64,000 bases of DNA from Halodesulfovibrio sp. (GCF_015482765.1 NZ_JADMLB010000012.1:49998-113997); one strand, 5' to 3'. Shown: positions 17,114-26,776, counted from the stretch's first letter. A program made the numbers and translations. Notes: a model not told the origin generated them from the letters alone.

Positions 17114-17150
17114 AAAAAAAGGATCATAGATTTATTCTATGATCCTTTTG
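17114..17150 (-). terminator. Terminator of the tRNA-Met pair
   Basis: On the minus strand, GGATCATAGA pairs with its complement TCTATGATCC around a five-base loop and is followed by seven T. It is directly downstream of the two tRNA genes. Confidence 0.88.
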
Positions 17151-17159
17151 CTATCTTGA

Positions 17160-17236
17160 TGGTAGCGAGGGAGGGAATTGAACCCCCGACACTGCGGATA
17201 TGAGCCGCATGCTCTAACCAACTGAGCTACCTCGCC
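17160..17236 (-). tRNA. tRNA-Met(CAT), copy 2
   Basis: This is a 77-nt cloverleaf with encoded CCA. The acceptor GGCGAGG pairs with CCTCGCT (G1-U72 wobble), the D arm contains AGCTCAGTTGGTTAGAGC, the anticodon stem TGCGG/CCGCA holds the loop CTCATAT (anticodon CAT), and the T arm contains GGTTCAATTCC. The lack of a C1-A72 mismatch argues against initiator tRNA. Elongator Met is favoured; a lysidine-modified tRNA-Ile cannot be ruled out by eye. It is identical to the copy at 17279-17355. Confidence 0.92.
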
Positions 17237-17278
17237 ATCAATTATGTTGTCGTTTTACAAAGTATCTATTCAAAAAAG

Positions 17279-17355
17279 TGGTAGCGAGGGAGGGAATTGA
17301 ACCCCCGACACTGCGGATATGAGCCGCATGCTCTAACCAACTGAGCTACCTCGCC
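17279..17355 (-). tRNA. tRNA-Met(CAT), copy 1
   Basis: This is a 77-nt tRNA identical over its whole length to the downstream copy, from which it is separated by 42 bp. It has the same anticodon loop CTCATAT and encoded CCA. The pair is probably co-transcribed from a promoter to the right and ended by the hairpin near 17130. Confidence 0.92.
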
Positions 17356-17459
17356 ATCTCTTGTGAATCGCACTTCGTTGCGACGGGAGAGTGTTTAAGG
17401 AAATCTCAAACACATTGCAAGCATTTTTTGAAAAAAAGTTATTTTAGAGGCAAAAAAGA

Positions 17460-18269
17460 CTAAGTCCAGAAAAGGTATACCAGCGGGGCGATAATTAATC
17501 GGTACCATGCAAATGGTCTGAACGTCATTTTACCCACCAAAGCAATAAAAGTTTTTACAGCAAGCAAAGCTGAAAGAAACGAGACTACGAATCCTACAGC
17601 AAAAAAAGGTATGTCGGCAGTGGTGAATAGATGATAATTTTTGAGAACATCATAACCTGTTGCTGCAAACATAATAGGCACAGCTGCTAAAAAAGAATAT
17701 TCAGCAGCAAGAGTTCTTCGTGCACCAAGAAGCATACCGCCCATGATTGTTGCTGCAGAGCGTGAAAAACCGGGCCATAAAGCAAGACATTGGAAGCAGC
17801 CGATGCCGAATGCAAGCTTGGGTGTCATATCATCTAAGTTGTGGAATGTTGCTTTTTCTTTTGCATGGGCTGGTGCGAACTGTTCAACGCAGAGAATAAA
17901 GACAGCTCCGATTGCAAGTGCAAATGAGACTGTGATCGGGTTGAAAAGATACGTTTTGATGTAGCCGCTTAGTAATAACCCTAGAATACTGGCTGGGAGT
18001 GATGTGAGAAAAAGCATCCAGAGTCCGCGAATTCCTGAAAATGGGATTTCTGGTGTATTTTTTAATAAGCCGATGAATCTGTTAAAATAGAGCATCACAA
18101 CAGCTAGGATTGCCCCTAGTTGGATAAATACTTCGAACACTGCCGCCTTGGGGCCGGTGTAATCGAGAAGGTGACCGGCAATAATGAGGTGGCCGGATGA
18201 TGATACTGGAAGGAATTCTGTTAAGCCTTCGATAATGCCGAGAATTACAGCGGAAGAAAGTTCTGTCAT
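17460..18269 (-). CDS. uppP: Undecaprenyl-diphosphatase
   Basis: This is a 269-residue polytopic membrane protein of the BacA/UppP family. It has the two signature segments: GIIEGLTEFLPVSSSGHL near the N-terminus, with the conserved Glu and SSSGH, and PGFSRSAATI with the catalytic Arg. It dephosphorylates undecaprenyl pyrophosphate to recycle the lipid carrier for peptidoglycan and other envelope polymers. It is divergent from the 61-residue gene and lptFG. Overproduction gives bacitracin resistance in other bacteria. Confidence 0.96.
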   Translation of the reverse strand: MTELSSAVILGIIEGLTEFLPVSSSGHLIIAGHLLDYTGPKAAVFEVFIQLGAILAVVMLYFNRFIGLLKNTPEIPFSGIRGLWMLFLTSLPASILGLLLSGYIKTYLFNPITVSFALAIGAVFILCVEQFAPAHAKEKATFHNLDDMTPKLAFGIGCFQCLALWPGFSRSAATIMGGMLLGARRTLAAEYSFLAAVPIMFAATGYDVLKNYHLFTTADIPFFAVGFVVSFLSALLAVKTFIALVGKMTFRPFAWYRLIIAPLVYLFWT

Positions 18270-18426
18270 AGATATGTCGTATGTGTGTTAAAGTTTATGG
18301 CAACAACCGCGGAAAAATACAGGATACTTGTGCTGGTTGCAAGGTCTTGGTTAGTGAGTTAGATTACCGCGTTTTTCCGTGTTAAAGGATCAGGTTGAGA
18401 ATACCACCAGAATTACGGAGCTAGAT

Positions 18427-18612
18427 ATGACAACAATTATGCCACAAAGTGAATTAGTTAAAAAAGCTGTTGCGTATATTCAGGAACGCCGGAGAGAAGA
18501 GTCGCAGGATATGCGCAAACTCATAGATCAGGCGGGAATGCGGTTCAACTTGAGTCCTAAGGAAGCAGAAATGCTTAGAGATTTTTTTAAACAATCAGAA
18601 AGTGACCACTAG
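18427..18612 (+). CDS. Small conserved-looking cytoplasmic protein
   Basis: This is a 61-residue protein starting at ATG 18427 with GGAG upstream; the longer in-frame start at 18379 lacks a site. It is a mostly helical, charged sequence (QERRREESQDMRKLIDQAG, then LSPKEAEMLRDFF). It ends about 27 bp before lptF, so it is probably translated from the same mRNA. No domain was recognised. The tight link to lptF suggests an operon partner, but the role is unknown. Confidence 0.65.
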   Translation: MTTIMPQSELVKKAVAYIQERRREESQDMRKLIDQAGMRFNLSPKEAEMLRDFFKQSESDH

Positions 18613-18639
18613 GGGGCTGTTCTGTTTAACGTTAGCTTA

Positions 18640-19803
18640 GTGCATAGGCAGATTTTTAAAGAACATGTTTCTATCTTCTGTCTGGCAATGTTTTCTTTAG
18701 TTTTTCTGATCGTAATCGGTAAGGTTTTGCAGCTGAGAGAGCTTTTTTTGGGGCTCGATATAAGCATTCTCGATATGCTTAAGCTGTTCGGGTACCTGAT
18801 CCCGGCCGTTCTGCTTATGATTATTCCTATAGCGACAATGCTGTCTGTATTTCTAACTTTTCTTCGTATGAGTTCTGATAGAGAGTTAGTTGCCCTTAAG
18901 GCCAGCGGTGTTAGTTTGTACCAGCTGCTTCCAGCACCTGTTGTTTTCGGCTCGCTGTGTACATTGCTCACTCTTTGGGTTTCAATGTTCGGCATTGCCT
19001 GGGGGATGGATAATTTTCGTTCCTCTATTTTGGAATTAGCACAAACACGAGCGAAGGTTGTTTTACAACCGGGAATTTTTAATAAATCGATCCCTAATTT
19101 GATGATCTATTCTCGTAGCTCAAGCCTTGCAACGGGTGAGCTTGAACACGTACTTGTTCAAGATACTAGCCGTGATACAGGTGGTGTTACCATTGTTGCG
19201 CCGACAGGTAATATTGTCTCTGACACGGAACAAGGTGAGATTCGCTTTGTGCTTTACGATGGTAAAATTTATCGTCAAAACGGCGGCGAAATAAGCGTAC
19301 TTGGATTTAACCAGTATGTTGTTCGCCTTGCACTTTCTCAGTTGGTAAAAGGTGTGCATTTAGGAAAACTTCGTCCTTCCGGCATGTCTTATGCGCAACT
19401 TCAGGCTATTAAAAAAGATCCTTCACTTGCCGAGAGTGAATCATTTATTCATAAAACTGCCGTAGAAATTCCAAAGCGCTGGGCAATGCCTTTTGCGTGT
19501 CTCGTGCTTGGACTTTTTGCAATGCCGCTTGCGTGTGCCTTTGAAGGCATGCGTCAGCAGATGGGCGTTGTGATGGCTCTTGGTAACTTCCTTGTTTACT
19601 ACAGCCTTCTTTCTGTAGGCATGAAGAGTGGTGAAAGCGGCAGTGGTATTTCACCAGATATCAGCCTTTGGCTACCAAATGTTCTCTTTGCCGGTTTGGC
19701 TATTGCAGGACTGTATTTTACTGCAAAAGAGCGAACCATCAATCTTACAGCAATGATTACACATGTGTTGTTTAATCGCCGTAAGAAGAAAGGAGGGCGG
19801 TAG
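18640..19803 (+). CDS. lptF: LPS export permease LptF
   Basis: This is a 387-residue YjgP/YjgQ-family permease starting at GTG. Three N-terminal membrane helices (with LIPAVLLMIIPIATMLSVFLTF) are followed by the conserved coupling segment DRELVALKASGVS, a large periplasmic jellyroll-like region, and three C-terminal helices. With LptG and the LptB ATPase (not in the window) it extracts lipopolysaccharide from the inner membrane. lptG starts one base after its stop. The start is slightly uncertain because AGGGGG lies about 23 bases upstream. Confidence 0.95.
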   Translation: MHRQIFKEHVSIFCLAMFSLVFLIVIGKVLQLRELFLGLDISILDMLKLFGYLIPAVLLMIIPIATMLSVFLTFLRMSSDRELVALKASGVSLYQLLPAPVVFGSLCTLLTLWVSMFGIAWGMDNFRSSILELAQTRAKVVLQPGIFNKSIPNLMIYSRSSSLATGELEHVLVQDTSRDTGGVTIVAPTGNIVSDTEQGEIRFVLYDGKIYRQNGGEISVLGFNQYVVRLALSQLVKGVHLGKLRPSGMSYAQLQAIKKDPSLAESESFIHKTAVEIPKRWAMPFACLVLGLFAMPLACAFEGMRQQMGVVMALGNFLVYYSLLSVGMKSGESGSGISPDISLWLPNVLFAGLAIAGLYFTAKERTINLTAMITHVLFNRRKKKGGR

Positions 19804-19804
19804 G

Positions 19805-20920
19805 ATGTCATTGTTATCTCGCTATATGCTTAAGCAGAATCTTTTTTTGATGCTGCTTATTCTTGGAATTGGTACTGCAATTTATGTCTTAACCGACTTG
19901 TTTGAAAAACTTGATGACTTCCTTGAGGTTGGGCTCGGTTTTTCAACTATTGCTATGTATTTTATTTGCAAACTGCCGTTGATTATTTCGCAAATTCTTC
20001 CTGCTGTATTCTTACTTTCGTGCACAGTTCAGCTGTGTGTAATGTCTCGAAACAAGGAACTCGTTGCTTTGCAAGCCGGCGGTGTTTCCTTTATGTCTCT
20101 TGCCCGTTTTATCATCTACATAGGTTTGTTCTGGGCTGTTCTTCAGCTGGGGTTCTCGCAGTATCTTGGCGTAATGGGCGATGTTGAATCTCGCCGTATC
20201 TGGAATGAAGAAGTCAAAGGCGAGACGTCTAAGAATGCAACGGTCCGAGACATCTGGTTTATTGAAAATCAGTATGTAGTGAATCTGGGCGTTGCCCATT
20301 TGAACGCCGAAAAGGCGTTGAATGTGACTATCATGCGTTTGTTAGAAAATGGTGACACTATTCAAGAGGTGATTAAGGCTCAGCGAGCAGAAGTGCAGCC
20401 TGATGGCTGGAAACTGTATGGTGTTTCCAGCACAAAGCCGGGAAGTTACCTTACGTCTACAGAACCAGAGATGACGCTCCCGCTCCAGCAGAAGCTTAAA
20501 GTATTTAAAACCGTTGCGACGGATACGAATCTGAACAGACTTGCCTTGTGGGAACTCGGCGCTGCAATCGATCGATTGAAATCTTCAGGCTCTAACGTTG
20601 AAGCCCTTAGAACTGCATACCATCAGAAGATCGCGTATGCTGCGGCTGTGCTGATAATGGGGTTAGTTGCGCTTATGCTGTTAACATGGCGAGACAGCCT
20701 TTATATCAATATTTCTATTGGTCTTATCCTTACCTTTGCTTTCTATGCACTCTTTACATGGTTTGGTGCACTTGGCGAACGTGGGTATATAAATCCTGTG
20801 TTCGGCGCGTGGTTTTCGAACATATTATTTGCGATAATTACTCTTGGTCGCGTTCTTTGGTACACTCGCTCCCGTGTAAGGAAAACGTCAGCGATGACGC
20901 TTTCCGGCAGCACTTCGTAA
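19805..20920 (+). CDS. lptG: LPS export permease LptG
   Basis: This is a 371-residue second YjgP/YjgQ-family permease. ATG 19805 is preceded by GGAGGGCGG inside the end of lptF. It has membrane helices at both ends and the coupling-helix motif SRNKELVALQAGGVS. It forms the heterodimeric channel with LptF for lipopolysaccharide export. The gene order lptF-lptG and the one-base gap indicate translational coupling. Confidence 0.95.
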   Translation: MSLLSRYMLKQNLFLMLLILGIGTAIYVLTDLFEKLDDFLEVGLGFSTIAMYFICKLPLIISQILPAVFLLSCTVQLCVMSRNKELVALQAGGVSFMSLARFIIYIGLFWAVLQLGFSQYLGVMGDVESRRIWNEEVKGETSKNATVRDIWFIENQYVVNLGVAHLNAEKALNVTIMRLLENGDTIQEVIKAQRAEVQPDGWKLYGVSSTKPGSYLTSTEPEMTLPLQQKLKVFKTVATDTNLNRLALWELGAAIDRLKSSGSNVEALRTAYHQKIAYAAAVLIMGLVALMLLTWRDSLYINISIGLILTFAFYALFTWFGALGERGYINPVFGAWFSNILFAIITLGRVLWYTRSRVRKTSAMTLSGSTS

Positions 20921-20980
20921 TTTTTATCGATACGGTAATAATATTTGTCATACACTTGAATATAGGTGTATGGAGTTTAT

Positions 20981-21805
20981 ATGTTTGAAAATAGCTTTTT
21001 TCCTGAATGGTTAGATGCTTTTGTTGTGGATGATGAGCAGTTTGGTACAGCGTATGACACCGTACCTGATAACCGTCGCGCATGGCTTAAAACTACAATC
21101 GCTCGTCTCCATGTGCTGTACGGTACTCCTCAGGTTATGTGGGGAAGACAAGAGAACCATTGGCGGCAGGGGCATGTTTCTATTGCTGAAACACGCCCTG
21201 TGGATTGGACAACGATTGTTGTTGATTCAGAGTATGCCTCTGGTGTTCGGCTGCTTGCCGCGGCAATGATGCCGCTATTGAGCGGTGTTGAAAATATCCT
21301 TGTAGTTTTTACCGGCGACACTCCTATTGCTCCTGAAGCTCTTGCGGCTCTTGAGTTGGCAGGCGTAGAACTGGCTGTTCATGTTGATGTTGAAAAGGCG
21401 TCTGCGGTGTTGAGTGAGTTGGCAGAGACTCAAGGAGCCGGACGTGTTCTTGCCCTTGGAACTACAGCCCGTGAAGTTACCAATTCTATTGACTCAGGTG
21501 TGTGTGGTCTTTCTAGCTGGCTGGAGCCAGTTTTTTCCAGCATTGGCATTATTGAAGGTACCGCATTAGATAGAGACCTGCTATCTTGGGCACATCCTGA
21601 TATGAATATTGTTGATGTGACTGAAGATGAGCTTTTTTCACTCTCTGCTGTAGCAGCAGTCTGTTGTGAAGCGGATGTTGTCGATAACGTTCCTGATACC
21701 GTCCCAGTGTCCTTAGGCGCAGGGCAAGAAGGCTGTTGGATCTGGCCTGAATTGCAGCCGCAGTGGTTTATGCATCGTCGTTTTTCTCTTCTTTTCGAAG
21801 TATAA
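20981..21805 (+). CDS. Hypothetical protein between lptG and the EF-G gene
   Basis: This is a 274-residue protein starting at ATG 20981, preceded by TGGAG. It has no signal peptide or membrane helix. The middle looks like an alternating alpha/beta nucleotide-binding-type region (ENILVVFTGDTPIAPEALAALELAG, GRVLALGTTAREV). The C-terminal third is acidic and rich in Val, Asp and Glu, with a CC pair (AAVCCEADVVDNV), ending in Trp-rich sequence (GCWIWPELQPQWFMHRR). I do not recognise the family. Its place between envelope and translation genes gives no firm clue. Confidence 0.6.
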   Translation: MFENSFFPEWLDAFVVDDEQFGTAYDTVPDNRRAWLKTTIARLHVLYGTPQVMWGRQENHWRQGHVSIAETRPVDWTTIVVDSEYASGVRLLAAAMMPLLSGVENILVVFTGDTPIAPEALAALELAGVELAVHVDVEKASAVLSELAETQGAGRVLALGTTAREVTNSIDSGVCGLSSWLEPVFSSIGIIEGTALDRDLLSWAHPDMNIVDVTEDELFSLSAVAAVCCEADVVDNVPDTVPVSLGAGQEGCWIWPELQPQWFMHRRFSLLFEV

Positions 21806-21832
21806 AATCTCACTTGAGTGAAGGTGAATTCA

Positions 21833-23872
21833 ATGAGCAAGGGCGCAACTTCGTATCTGAACTGCTTGAGAAATATTGGTATTATTGCACACATTGATGC
21901 AGGTAAAACAACTCTTACTGAACGAATCTTATTTTATACTGATAAAATTTATCGCATGGGTGAGGTGCACGAAGGCACTGCAACCATGGATTTTATGCCC
22001 GAAGAGCAGGAGCGAGGGATTACTATCGCGTCTGCCTGTACTTCGTGTGAGTGGAAGGACGGTGTAATCAATATTATTGATACACCGGGGCATGTCGATT
22101 TTACGATTGAAGTAGAGCGCTCTCTTCGTGTCCTTGATGGCGCAGTGGGCGTCTTTTGTGCGGTCGGTGGTGTTGAGCCGCAGTCTGAGACCGTCTGGAG
22201 ACAGTCCGAAAAGTTTAGTGTTCCTAAGATTGCGCTGATAAATAAAATGGACAGGCTGGGTGCTGATTTTGTTTCCGTACTCGATTCAATGAGGGAACGG
22301 CTGAACGCATCACCTTTGTTGCTTGTTGCACCATTAGGTGAAGGCGACGAATTTTCCGGCCTTGCAGATGTACTTACGCTAGAACGGTTGGATTTTGATC
22401 AGGCGTCGGAAGGGCGAGAGTATACTCGTACTCCTTTGGTTGACGAGGAACTTGCGTTTGCTGAGGAATGGCGTGAAAAGGTTTTCGAAACCGTTGCAGA
22501 TTTCGATGACGATATTATGGAATTGTATCTTGCAGGGGAAGATATTCCGCTTGCTCAATTGAAAGAATCCATACGTAAAGCGACATTGAATTTGACTGTT
22601 ACACCGGTTTTTTGTGGGTCTGCATTAAAGAATGCCGGTGTTCAGTGTGTACTTGACGGTGTCTTTGACTATCTTCCTAATCCGTTGAATGTTCCTGCCC
22701 CAAAAGCGTTACGTCATGATACAGGCGTAACCGAAGAGCTTGTTGTTTCTCCTGTCAGCCCTTTGGGGGCTCTTGCATTTAAAGTTTACATGGATGATGG
22801 GCGTAAGATGGTTCTTGCCCGTGTTTATTCCGGCACATTACGTACCGGTGATGCTGTTTTTAACAGTACACAGGGAAAAAAAGAGAAACCAGCCCGCATT
22901 TATCGTTTGCATGCCAGCCATAGAGAGCAGGTTGACGAAGCCAGAGCTGGAGAGATTGTAGCGTTGGCTGGGATGAAATTTGCAAAAACAGGCGACTCAT
23001 TAGCAACAGAGGATTCTCCATATTTGCTTGAAAATATTACAGGATATCGTCCTGTTATCTCTCGTGCTCTGGAGCCCGCAAATTCTGAAGAAGCAGACAA
23101 ATTAGATGAAGTTCTACAAAAACTTTTGCTTGAAGATCCGACGTTGCAATATGAGCAGAGCCCAGAAACCGGTCAACGTGTTATCTCCGGTATGGGGGAA
23201 TTGCATCTAGAGGTTATCGTAGATCGTTTGCGTCGTGAGTATCATGTTAATCCGCGTGTTGGGAACCCGCAGGTTGTATATCAAGAGACAATCAGTGGAA
23301 CAGGCTCTGCTTTTGAAGAGTTTGATCGGGAGCTTGGTGAAAAGCGTCATTACGGTTTTGCCAGTCTTGAAGTTTCCCCTCGTGAACGTGATGCCGGTAA
23401 CGTTGTCCGTTTTGCATTCGACACTACAGACTGGCCGGACGCATGGGTGGATGCTGTAGAGCAAGGTGTTAAAGACGGGTTGCAGTGCGGTGTGATTAAG
23501 GGGTACCCTGTGCAGGACGTTGAGGTTGCTGTTACAGAGATTAAGCGTAATGAATGTTCATCTGAACCGGGATACAGGATGGCTGCCGGTATGGCGCTTA
23601 AAGCAGCTTTGCAAAGTGCGTCTCCGGAATTGCTTGAACCTATTATGGATGTAGAAATTTCTGTTCCTGATGAAAATGTCGGGGATGCTATTAGCTTGCT
23701 TGGCGCAAAGGGTGCAAAAGTAGAAAATCTGTTTGATCGTGCTGGGCTGAAGATGGTGCAAGCTTTGGCGCCTATGTGCAGTCTTTTCGGGTTTTCGACT
23801 GATTTGCGTTCCGCAACACAGGGGCGCGCTGGGCTGGTAATTCAATTTTTACGATTTGATACACTGTCGTAA
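21833..23872 (+). CDS. Elongation factor G-like GTPase (EF-G paralogue)
   Basis: This is a 679-residue protein. ATG 21833 follows AAGGTG; GTG 21818 is less likely. Its G domain has AHIDAGKTT, RGITI, DTPGHVDF and NKMD. The domain IV region includes GVIKGYPVQDV, and the C-terminus has FGFSTDLRSATQGRA. It catalyses GTP-dependent translocation or a related ribosomal step. It lies outside the usual str operon context (rpsL, rpsG, tuf), so it is probably a second EF-G copy rather than the main one. This is inference, because the rest of the genome is not seen. Confidence in the family is high; the exact role is open. Confidence 0.9.
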   Translation: MSKGATSYLNCLRNIGIIAHIDAGKTTLTERILFYTDKIYRMGEVHEGTATMDFMPEEQERGITIASACTSCEWKDGVINIIDTPGHVDFTIEVERSLRVLDGAVGVFCAVGGVEPQSETVWRQSEKFSVPKIALINKMDRLGADFVSVLDSMRERLNASPLLLVAPLGEGDEFSGLADVLTLERLDFDQASEGREYTRTPLVDEELAFAEEWREKVFETVADFDDDIMELYLAGEDIPLAQLKESIRKATLNLTVTPVFCGSALKNAGVQCVLDGVFDYLPNPLNVPAPKALRHDTGVTEELVVSPVSPLGALAFKVYMDDGRKMVLARVYSGTLRTGDAVFNSTQGKKEKPARIYRLHASHREQVDEARAGEIVALAGMKFAKTGDSLATEDSPYLLENITGYRPVISRALEPANSEEADKLDEVLQKLLLEDPTLQYEQSPETGQRVISGMGELHLEVIVDRLRREYHVNPRVGNPQVVYQETISGTGSAFEEFDRELGEKRHYGFASLEVSPRERDAGNVVRFAFDTTDWPDAWVDAVEQGVKDGLQCGVIKGYPVQDVEVAVTEIKRNECSSEPGYRMAAGMALKAALQSASPELLEPIMDVEISVPDENVGDAISLLGAKGAKVENLFDRAGLKMVQALAPMCSLFGFSTDLRSATQGRAGLVIQFLRFDTLS

Positions 23873-23895
23873 GAATTAGAAACGAGGAGATTTTG

Positions 23896-24417
23896 GTGCG
23901 GTTTTGGGAATCATTTAAACGAGCGATTCGATACAATTATCTTCGCGTAATGCGTCTGAAAGTTTCAACGCACTCTATTGCGTTGGGCGTGGCTGTAGGC
24001 GTGTTTACCGGTTGTTTGCCTGTTCTTCCTTTTCAGACCGTTGTCGCGGTTGCTTTGGCTTTTGTTTGCAGATGCAGCAAAGTGGCAGCAGCGGCAGGAA
24101 CATGGGTTTCAAACCCATTGAACTGGATTCCTTTTTATACGGCTTGTTTTTTTATCGGTAACGGGCTTATCCCTATAGATGTAACATTCGACCCTCATCA
24201 TATGGAGTTGAAAGAGTTACTCGATCAGGGTGGCGGGATTGTTATCGTTATGATGACTGGAGGGCTTGTTATGGCTATCCCGTCTTCAATCTTGTCATAT
24301 TTTATCACTTTTAAAGCTGTTACTCGCTTTCGTCAGCGTCGCATGATACGACTTATCAATCAGTATAAGAGTAAGCATGGAGAGAAAAGCCGTGAGGGCA
24401 AAACTCTGGACAGCTAG
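23896..24417 (+). CDS. DUF2062 membrane protein
   Basis: This is a 173-residue protein. GTG 23896 lies six bases after GAGGAG. It shows the DUF2062 pattern: GVAVGVFTGCLPVLPFQTVVA, then GTWVSNPLNWIPFY, with about three hydrophobic segments (another at 235-310 nt before the stop). Its role is unknown; members occur near glycosyltransferase and envelope genes. It overlaps the start of otsB by up to 40 bp, suggesting translational coupling. Confidence 0.85.
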   Translation: MRFWESFKRAIRYNYLRVMRLKVSTHSIALGVAVGVFTGCLPVLPFQTVVAVALAFVCRCSKVAAAAGTWVSNPLNWIPFYTACFFIGNGLIPIDVTFDPHHMELKELLDQGGGIVIVMMTGGLVMAIPSSILSYFITFKAVTRFRQRRMIRLINQYKSKHGEKSREGKTLDS

Positions 24418-25192
24418 AGAACAGGCGGATTTTGGGCAAAAGCTTTCTGCCTGTCGCAGGGCTGTGCTTTTTCTTGATTATGACGGTACGTTGGCTCCAA
24501 TTGTTCCGGATAGAGATAACGCCCGTCCATACCCAGGTGTGCGTGATGCTCTTGAGCGTCTACTTGAAATTAAACGTTGTCGACTCGTTCTTGTTAGTGG
24601 GCGCAGGGTGACGGAAATTCAGCCGTTACTTCAAAGCCGTCTCCCTTTTGAAGCGTGGGGATCGCATGGTGGAGAACATCTGCGTGTAACGGGACAGCTT
24701 GAAATGGCATCTATTCCTGAAACTGCGCACGAGGGACTGCGTATTGCTGTCGAAAGAGCCTTACATTTGTTAAATGAACAAGCGATTGAGCGTAAGCCGA
24801 ATAGCGTAGCAGCTCATGTTAGTGGGGTTAACGCAGAGCTTGCCCCGCAGTACTTGATAGAGCTTGAGGAGCTTTGGGAGCCGATTGCTGAGGAATTTGA
24901 CTTAGAGCTTCTTGATTTTCATCAAGGTTTGGAAATGCGTGTTCCGGGTATCACCAAGTCAGAAGCTGTTTCCAGTGTTCTTTCTGAAGAGCCACAGGAT
25001 GCGGTTGTAGCCTATTTGGGTGATGATATAACGGATGAGGATGCTTTTTCAACGTTACGTGATTTTGGTGAAACTATTTTAATAGGCAGCGAAGAGCGGC
25101 CAACCTCTGCCAAATGGCTCCTCAAAAAAGAGCCTGAAGGGCGACATATTATTAATTTTTTGCACTCGGCTGCATCTGCTCTTAATCGATAA
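24377..25192 (+). CDS. otsB: Trehalose-6-phosphate phosphatase
   Basis: This is a 271-residue HAD-superfamily phosphatase. It has the nucleophile motif FLDYDGTLAPI, the SGR motif (LVSGRR), and the metal-binding GDDITDEDAF near the C-terminus. It removes phosphate from trehalose-6-phosphate to yield trehalose, a compatible solute suited to a saline habitat. ATG 24377 overlaps the DUF2062 gene. GTG 24392 is a good alternative because GGAGAG stands seven bases before it. A terminator separates it from otsA, so the two may be transcribed separately. Confidence 0.94.
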   Translation: MERKAVRAKLWTAREQADFGQKLSACRRAVLFLDYDGTLAPIVPDRDNARPYPGVRDALERLLEIKRCRLVLVSGRRVTEIQPLLQSRLPFEAWGSHGGEHLRVTGQLEMASIPETAHEGLRIAVERALHLLNEQAIERKPNSVAAHVSGVNAELAPQYLIELEELWEPIAEEFDLELLDFHQGLEMRVPGITKSEAVSSVLSEEPQDAVVAYLGDDITDEDAFSTLRDFGETILIGSEERPTSAKWLLKKEPEGRHIINFLHSAASALNR

Positions 25193-25207
25193 TTTTTGTT
25201 TTTTATT

Positions 25208-25236
25208 TAGCCCCGCTTTATGCGGGGCTTTTCTTT
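25208..25236 (+). terminator. Terminator after otsB
   Basis: AGCCCCGC and GCGGGGCT form an eight-base stem around TTTAT or a slightly larger loop, followed by TTTTCTTTT. It ends the lptF-to-otsB series. Confidence 0.88.
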
Positions 25237-25318
25237 TGCTCATTTCCAACAACTCTCATTGTTTCGTTTTGATAAGCTGGGTATTCTGCTATGCTGACGG
25301 ATAGTAAAGGAGCCCCGT

Positions 25319-26749
25319 ATGCCGCATTCATTAGAAGCCGATCAAGGTATCATTGTTGTTTCAAATAGACTTCCTGTCTCGTTGGAGTGTGCAGGAGGAA
25401 TGTGTCATTCATCACCGGTTTCCGGTGGTTTGGTGACTGCTCTTTCTCCCGTTTTAACAGCAAATAGAGGTATCTGGATTGGTTGGGCGGGAACTCCGGA
25501 TGTTGAAGGCGTTGATACCGCCTTGAGGCTGTTTTCTGAGGAAACCGGATACAGGCTTTTGCAGGTTGGCCTGACGACAGAGCAAATTCAGGATTTTTAT
25601 TTTGGTTTCACAAATCAGATTATATGGCCTTTATTCCACTCAGCGCAATTCGAGTGCAATTTCAATCCAGACTATTGGCGGACTTACCTTGATGTGAATG
25701 CGTTGTTCGCATTTAAAACAATAGAGAGTGGGGAACCGGATGATTATGTATGGGTGCATGATTACCATTTGATGCATGTGGCAAAGTATATGCGTGAAGC
25801 AGGGGATTGCCGTAAGACTGGATTTTTTTTGCATATTCCTTTCCCGTCTGTAGATAGCTTCAGGCGCTTGCCATGGCGTACAGAGTTGCTTCAGGCTCTT
25901 CTTCAGTACGATCAAATTGGTTTTCAGACACTGCATGACAGGCGAAACTTTATTCAGGCGTTGTCTGTACTTGTTCCGCATGTTCGAATCTCAGGGCGTG
26001 GGCAAGTTCTTCATGCCTTTGTAGACGGAAGAGTAGTTAAAATTGGTGCGTTTCCTATTAGTATTGATTACAAAAAGTTTAATCAGACAGCTCGAACTTC
26101 TTGCGTTCGTAAGTCCGCACAACAGGTACTTAAGGCTCTTCCGAACCGAACAGTAATGTTAGGTGTTGACCGATTAGATTATACAAAAGGAATTCCATTA
26201 CGTCTTAATGCTATGCATAGGTTGCTGACAGAATATCCTGAGTTGCAAGGTAAAGTGAGTTTGCTTCAAGTTGTTGTGCCGAGCAGAGCATCAATTCCTA
26301 TGTATGCTCGTTTAAAGAAAGAGATCGAACGTCTGGTTGGGCAAATCAATGGCGAGTTCTCTATTCCGGGGTATGTACCTGTTCATTATCAGTATAGGAA
26401 TTTAACGTTTGATGAATTACTTGCCTACTATCGTGCAAGTAGTATTGCCTTAGTAACACCGCTTCGTGACGGTATGAACCTTGTTGCAAAAGAGTATTGT
26501 GCGGCAAATGTTGACCGGAGTGGTGTACTTATTTTGAGTGAATTTGCCGGCGCTGCTGCACAGCTGCGAAATGGGGCTATACTGGTCAATCCTTTTGATG
26601 TAGAAGGTGTTGCTGCTGCTTTGCATCAAGCATATTTGATGGATAAAAAGGAGCGGCTGAGACGCATGGATAGGATGCGGGAATCAATCCGCAAAAATGA
26701 CATTTTTAAATGGGTAGACAGCTTTTTTGCCTCGGCTTTTGCAAAATAG
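25319..26749 (+). CDS. otsA: Trehalose-6-phosphate synthase
   Basis: This is a 476-residue GT20 glycosyltransferase. ATG 25319 is preceded by AAAGGAG. Family motifs are present in order: [40 protein letters not shown] and [14 protein letters not shown]. It joins glucose from a nucleotide sugar to glucose-6-phosphate. The missing N-terminal extension and usual length agree with bacterial OtsA. It works with otsB just upstream. Confidence 0.97.
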   Translation: MPHSLEADQGIIVVSNRLPVSLECAGGMCHSSPVSGGLVTALSPVLTANRGIWIGWAGTPDVEGVDTALRLFSEETGYRLLQVGLTTEQIQDFYFGFTNQIIWPLFHSAQFECNFNPDYWRTYLDVNALFAFKTIESGEPDDYVWVHDYHLMHVAKYMREAGDCRKTGFFLHIPFPSVDSFRRLPWRTELLQALLQYDQIGFQTLHDRRNFIQALSVLVPHVRISGRGQVLHAFVDGRVVKIGAFPISIDYKKFNQTARTSCVRKSAQQVLKALPNRTVMLGVDRLDYTKGIPLRLNAMHRLLTEYPELQGKVSLLQVVVPSRASIPMYARLKKEIERLVGQINGEFSIPGYVPVHYQYRNLTFDELLAYYRASSIALVTPLRDGMNLVAKEYCAANVDRSGVLILSEFAGAAAQLRNGAILVNPFDVEGVAAALHQAYLMDKKERLRRMDRMRESIRKNDIFKWVDSFFASAFAK

Positions 26750-26776
26750 CAGTATTACCTGTCTGGATATACACTC

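Noticed and set aside
23896..24417. DUF2062 gene read as a glycosyltransferase or transporter component
   Set aside because: Only the DUF2062 membrane pattern is visible, with no catalytic or nucleotide-binding motif.
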